In this document: in pieces, positions 61,172-64,000 of the stretch | Layout: each line of letters starts with the position of its first letter | Numbering within the stretch: position 1 is the first letter of the stretch | Assembly: GCA_910577355.1 (NCBI GenBank) | Contig: CAJTMY010000007.1 | Span: 1 to 64,000 of the forward strand | Direction of reading: 5' to 3' | Origin: an uncultured Muribaculaceae bacterium | Lineage (GTDB): Bacteria; Bacteroidota; Bacteroidia; Bacteroidales; Muribaculaceae | DNA length: 64,000 bases | Made by a program: the position numbers and the translations under genes | The notes under the pieces: generated by a model | Told to the model about the DNA's origin: nothing | Seen by the model: only the letters and a program-made list of their open reading frames with translations | Databases searched by the model: none

Positions 61172-62419
61172 ATGGACTACAACAGCATCCTCAGGACGAT
61201 CGCATCGTCGCTGGCATCGAACGGACACACGCACCTCAGGATAGTGGAGCAGAACCTTGTGGGGCATCTCGCCGCGTCGGGAGTGGAAAAGCCCCGTGGA
61301 GAGGGGGACTATACGCGACCACGTCTTAAGGATTACAGATGCTCGGTCTTTCCGTTCCTGTCCTATATCTTTGCTCTCGCAGGATGGGCGTTGTACAATG
61401 TATGGATATTTCTGCTTTATTATGTGCCGGCATTGGGCAACAAGACCCGTGCACGCCGGCTTGCCGGCAACATACGTTATAATTTCATCGTAGTGACAAC
61501 GGCAGTGGTGATGTTCATAGTAATGACGGTGCTGACGCTAAGCTATTTCATATCTGATGTGGTGCTGTTTTCCCGCCCCGCCTACTCCAATGCCCACGGC
61601 ACTCTGGTCATCGAGCAGCCATTTCACCGCAACTACCACATGTTTCTGTTCAACACGGCCCTGTACTGGAACAGCACCGGCATCGAGATCTCGCCGGGCG
61701 ACCGCATCCATATCACCGGCTCGGGCTCTTTTTTCAGCGACATAAGCGAGCAAAGCCGGGCGGCACTGGTCAACGAGAAATCAGACAGTCTGGGCTTTGT
61801 GACAGCCAACGATGTCAAGACCGACAGGTTCAGCCCGAGCAAGGCCATGAAAGAAGCCCGTGTGCTGCCCGACACCACATTCGGCGCATTGCTATACCGT
61901 ATCGTGCCCGATATCATCGACGAGAACGACTCCACCGCCATAAGAAAGCTCGAGCTGAGCACCGGCAGGCCGGCTGTGATCACCGCCGACCGCGCCGGCG
62001 TGCTGCAATTCTGCGTCAACGACATATATTTCCACGACCGCAACATCGAATCCCTGATCCACGACGCCCAGGGACGCGGCAAACTGGTCAAGAAACTTAA
62101 AGTAGAATCGGGAAATATCGATGACTCGTTGCGCATAAAGATGGAAGCCAACCGCCGGCTGTGGTTCGACGACAACAACGGCGAGATTCTGCTCAACATC
62201 ACCGTGGACTACAACCTCGACCGCCGGCGCGACGTGGGTTCTCTTGACAAATTCTACGCCAAAGTATTCCGGCCTGTAAACAATATCGTGAATCCTCCCG
62301 TGCGCGAGATGTCGATATTCAGCAATCCCGGCTCATGGATATTTATATCGATATTCATGATTGCGGGACTGATCGACTTCACCATCGGATACAGGAACCG
62401 GCGCCGCCATACACGATAA
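61172..62419 (+). CDS. Membrane-anchored protein with a lectin-like domain, paralogue 2
   Basis: A 415-aa protein related to the preceding one. Two membrane segments (about 62-85 and 104-130), an extracytoplasmic domain with FLFNTALYWNSTGIEISPGD and RIHITGSG, and a third membrane segment near the C-terminus (WIFISIFMIAGLIDFTIGY). The N-terminal motif HLRIVEQNL echoes TLRIVKHARL in paralogue 1. ATG at 61172 is 10 nt after the first gene, so they form an operon and may form a complex. Confidence 0.7.
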   Translation: MDYNSILRTIASSLASNGHTHLRIVEQNLVGHLAASGVEKPRGEGDYTRPRLKDYRCSVFPFLSYIFALAGWALYNVWIFLLYYVPALGNKTRARRLAGNIRYNFIVVTTAVVMFIVMTVLTLSYFISDVVLFSRPAYSNAHGTLVIEQPFHRNYHMFLFNTALYWNSTGIEISPGDRIHITGSGSFFSDISEQSRAALVNEKSDSLGFVTANDVKTDRFSPSKAMKEARVLPDTTFGALLYRIVPDIIDENDSTAIRKLELSTGRPAVITADRAGVLQFCVNDIYFHDRNIESLIHDAQGRGKLVKKLKVESGNIDDSLRIKMEANRRLWFDDNNGEILLNITVDYNLDRRRDVGSLDKFYAKVFRPVNNIVNPPVREMSIFSNPGSWIFISIFMIAGLIDFTIGYRNRRRHTR

Positions 62420-62456
62420 CCGGCAGGCTGCGGACTCCTTTGCCGGCTTCACGGCT

Positions 62457-63872
62457 TTATGCCACGAGGTCTGTTCTGGTATGGCCTGTCTTGTCTTTAT
62501 CGCGCAGGCGGCCTACAAGGGCTGTGCCGAAGGTTATGACTCCCACACGCCCCACATACATCAATATTATGACGGTAATCTTTCCGGCTACACTCAGCTG
62601 TGGCGTGATACCGGTGCTGAGACCTACCGTGCCGATGGCCGACGCCGCCTCGAACAGTATCCGCGACAGGCCGAACGGCTCGCTGTATGAAAGCACCACG
62701 CAGGCGGCAAAAATCATGGTGCCGTAGGCTATCACATTTGTAAGCGCGCTCTCGACACGGTAATAGGGTATCTCGCGGCCCAGGAATGTGGTCTTACGCC
62801 TTATACCGAGGCGTGCGACTATGAAACCGTACACAGCCGATAACGATGTGCATTTCACACCGCCGCCCGTGCCCGAGGGCGACGCGCCCACAAACATGAT
62901 AAACGAAAATACAAGTATCGGGCCAACCCTAAGCGTCGAAAGATCGACGGTATTGAAACCGACAGTCGTCATGGCCGACATAGTCTGAAAGAATGAATGC
63001 AGGATGCGGTTGTACCATGCGGCTCCGCCTGAAACCGCCGGGCTGAAATAAAGGATTATAGTCCCCGCCGCCGTCATTGTGGCTGTGACAAGCAGTATTA
63101 CCTTGGTGGTGAAGGTGAGCGAATAGGCCGGCTTGCGTATCTTGTAGGTAATGTCGGTCATCACGATGAAGCCCATAGCTCCGGCATAGCTCAGGGCAGC
63201 GACAGTCGCGTTTATCCACAGATTGTCGCTGAAACCGCACAGAGAGTCGCCGAAAGGACTGAATCCGGCTGTACAGAACGACGATACTGACAGGAACAGC
63301 GCGTTCCATCCGGGCAACGGCGAGCCGGCATTCTGTAAAGCGAAGAAGAAGGAAAGGAAGCCGCACAGCTCGATGGCGAATGTGAAATGCACTATGTTGG
63401 TGACCAGATCGTGCAGGGGCATGCCGTGCGGACGGGATATGGCGGTGCTCATCACGGCGCCGGTATAGCCGGCATGACGGGTCATACGGAAAAGTATGTA
63501 CGAGCTCATTGTCATGTACCCGATGCCGCCTATCTGTATCAGAAAGAGTATGACGCATTGGCCGAATATCGTGTATGATGCGGGAATGTCGACTGTGGCC
63601 AGACCGGTGGTGGACACGGCTGATACGGCGGTGAACAGGGTGTCGATCCAGCCCGTGTCGCCGCAACGGGCCCACGGAAGCGACAGCAGCAGAAATCCGC
63701 CGGCCATATATGCCAGATACCCGACCAGAATGTTTCTCTCGGGCAGATTTGTGTCGCGCCCGAAAGTGAACAAGTGTATCGGGTTGGTCCAAAGCAGTAT
63801 ATCGCGTATGTAATCCTTAAACCTCACTTCTGAATATGGATGTTGAAAAATATCCTTATTTGCAACAACCAT
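62457..63872 (-). CDS. TrkH/KtrB-type potassium uptake protein
   Basis: A 471-aa membrane protein that moves potassium across the inner membrane. Four pore loops with filter-type motifs are visible: VSTTGLAT, FCTAGFSP, MTTVGFNT and GTVGLSTG. About ten membrane segments surround them. GASPSGTGGGVKC is the family segment after the third pore. It needs a TrkA/KtrA-type regulator; the gene just upstream runs off the window and cannot be checked. Its 3' end converges on the membrane-protein pair. Confidence 0.92.
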   Translation of the reverse strand: MVVANKDIFQHPYSEVRFKDYIRDILLWTNPIHLFTFGRDTNLPERNILVGYLAYMAGGFLLLSLPWARCGDTGWIDTLFTAVSAVSTTGLATVDIPASYTIFGQCVILFLIQIGGIGYMTMSSYILFRMTRHAGYTGAVMSTAISRPHGMPLHDLVTNIVHFTFAIELCGFLSFFFALQNAGSPLPGWNALFLSVSSFCTAGFSPFGDSLCGFSDNLWINATVAALSYAGAMGFIVMTDITYKIRKPAYSLTFTTKVILLVTATMTAAGTIILYFSPAVSGGAAWYNRILHSFFQTMSAMTTVGFNTVDLSTLRVGPILVFSFIMFVGASPSGTGGGVKCTSLSAVYGFIVARLGIRRKTTFLGREIPYYRVESALTNVIAYGTMIFAACVVLSYSEPFGLSRILFEAASAIGTVGLSTGITPQLSVAGKITVIILMYVGRVGVITFGTALVGRLRDKDKTGHTRTDLVA

Positions 63873-63892
63873 GCCCGGAATTAAGTTCGGAA

Positions 63893-64000
63893 TTATCGGC
63901 GGCGGAGGGATTTGATTAGGAATCTGCCGCTCGGCTCGCTGAGGGAGTCGATGAATCCGGGATCGCCTTGCGCCAATGAGACAAGGATGTTGCCGAGGGC
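63893..64000 (-). CDS. 3' end of an unidentified gene (partial)
   Basis: On the minus strand an open frame enters from the right edge and ends with TAA at 63893-63895, 21 nt before the TrkH start. The tail reads LGNILVSLAQGDPGFIDSL, then SEPSGRFLIKSLRRR. Codon use is host-like and the frame is uninterrupted over 35 codons. The family is not recognised. Confidence 0.6.
   Translation of the reverse strand, partial: ALGNILVSLAQGDPGFIDSLSEPSGRFLIKSLRRR

Noticed and set aside
62420..62446. CCGGCA/TGCCGG dyad between the converging membrane-protein and TrkH genes
   Set aside because: The loop is 15 nt and no T-run follows on either strand, so a terminator call is not supported.
1..64000. CRISPR arrays, rRNA or tRNA genes
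   Set aside because: No regular repeat-spacer pattern, no rRNA motifs and no tRNA T-loop or CCA-type ends were found by reading both strands.

Overview
The window looks like a chromosome segment from a high-GC member of the Bacteroidales (phylum Bacteroidota), probably Muribaculaceae-like. The basis is the many Bacteroidota-type promoters (TTG near -33, TAnnTTTG near -7, about 20 nt apart), a PorU-like type IX secretion sortase, a fused KorA with KorB, menaquinone genes, a secreted YD-repeat (Rhs) protein and DUF4143-type ATPases. The family assignment is inference; no rRNA is present. Housekeeping genes are GC-rich, while several islands are visibly AT-richer: about 5.9-17.3 kb, 25.9-31.0 kb, 45.0-46.2 kb and 52.6-53.3 kb.

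Layout. 0-5.5 kb: lpxA, porU and a REP-associated tyrosine transposase (RAYT). 5.5-17.3 kb: an accessory island with an ATPase/nuclease, then a 1991-aa secreted Rhs protein whose C-terminal tip carries an HExxH motif, flanked by two paralogous secreted proteins and a broken third copy. 17.4-22.4 kb: mutS, era, der. 22.9-25.8 kb (minus): korA-korB. 25.9-31.0 kb (minus): second accessory island with a DUF4143 ATPase, a secreted protein, and a KAP-family P-loop NTPase followed by a frameshifted partner gene. 31.3-35.7 kb: a large unknown protein and a phage terminase-like protein with no other phage genes. 35.7-44.4 kb: glycosyltransferase, SRP RNA, queF-queC, an SDR, phoH, purC, then a tightly overlapping run of menG, an outer-membrane protein, two secreted proteins and mtnN; a frameshifted AlbA_2-type gene follows. 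45-49 kb (minus): small lipoproteins, a phosphoesterase, a RelE/YafQ toxin-antitoxin pair. 49-59.6 kb (minus): menA and a long collinear run encoding a membrane-fusion protein, two FtsX-type permeases, an ABC ATPase, a TolC-like channel, a HigBA-like pair, an NtrC-type regulator and its kinase. 59.7-64 kb: a candidate small RNA, two related membrane proteins, TrkH, and the end of one more gene.

The most striking structure is between genes. Hairpins headed by GTAG (or GCAG) are scattered through the window in two sequence types and match the general definition of REP elements. One perfect copy and two degenerate ones lie in frame inside the RAYT gene, and one supplies the stop codon of another gene. 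Two longer families of about 110 bp (called C and D here) also recur in intergenic DNA. How the genes work together: porU belongs to protein export; queF-queC act in consecutive queuosine-precursor steps; menG and menA act in menaquinone synthesis; the ABC exporter probably answers to the adjacent two-component system, supported by a sigma-54-like element upstream. All functional calls come from reading the sequence; no database search was run.
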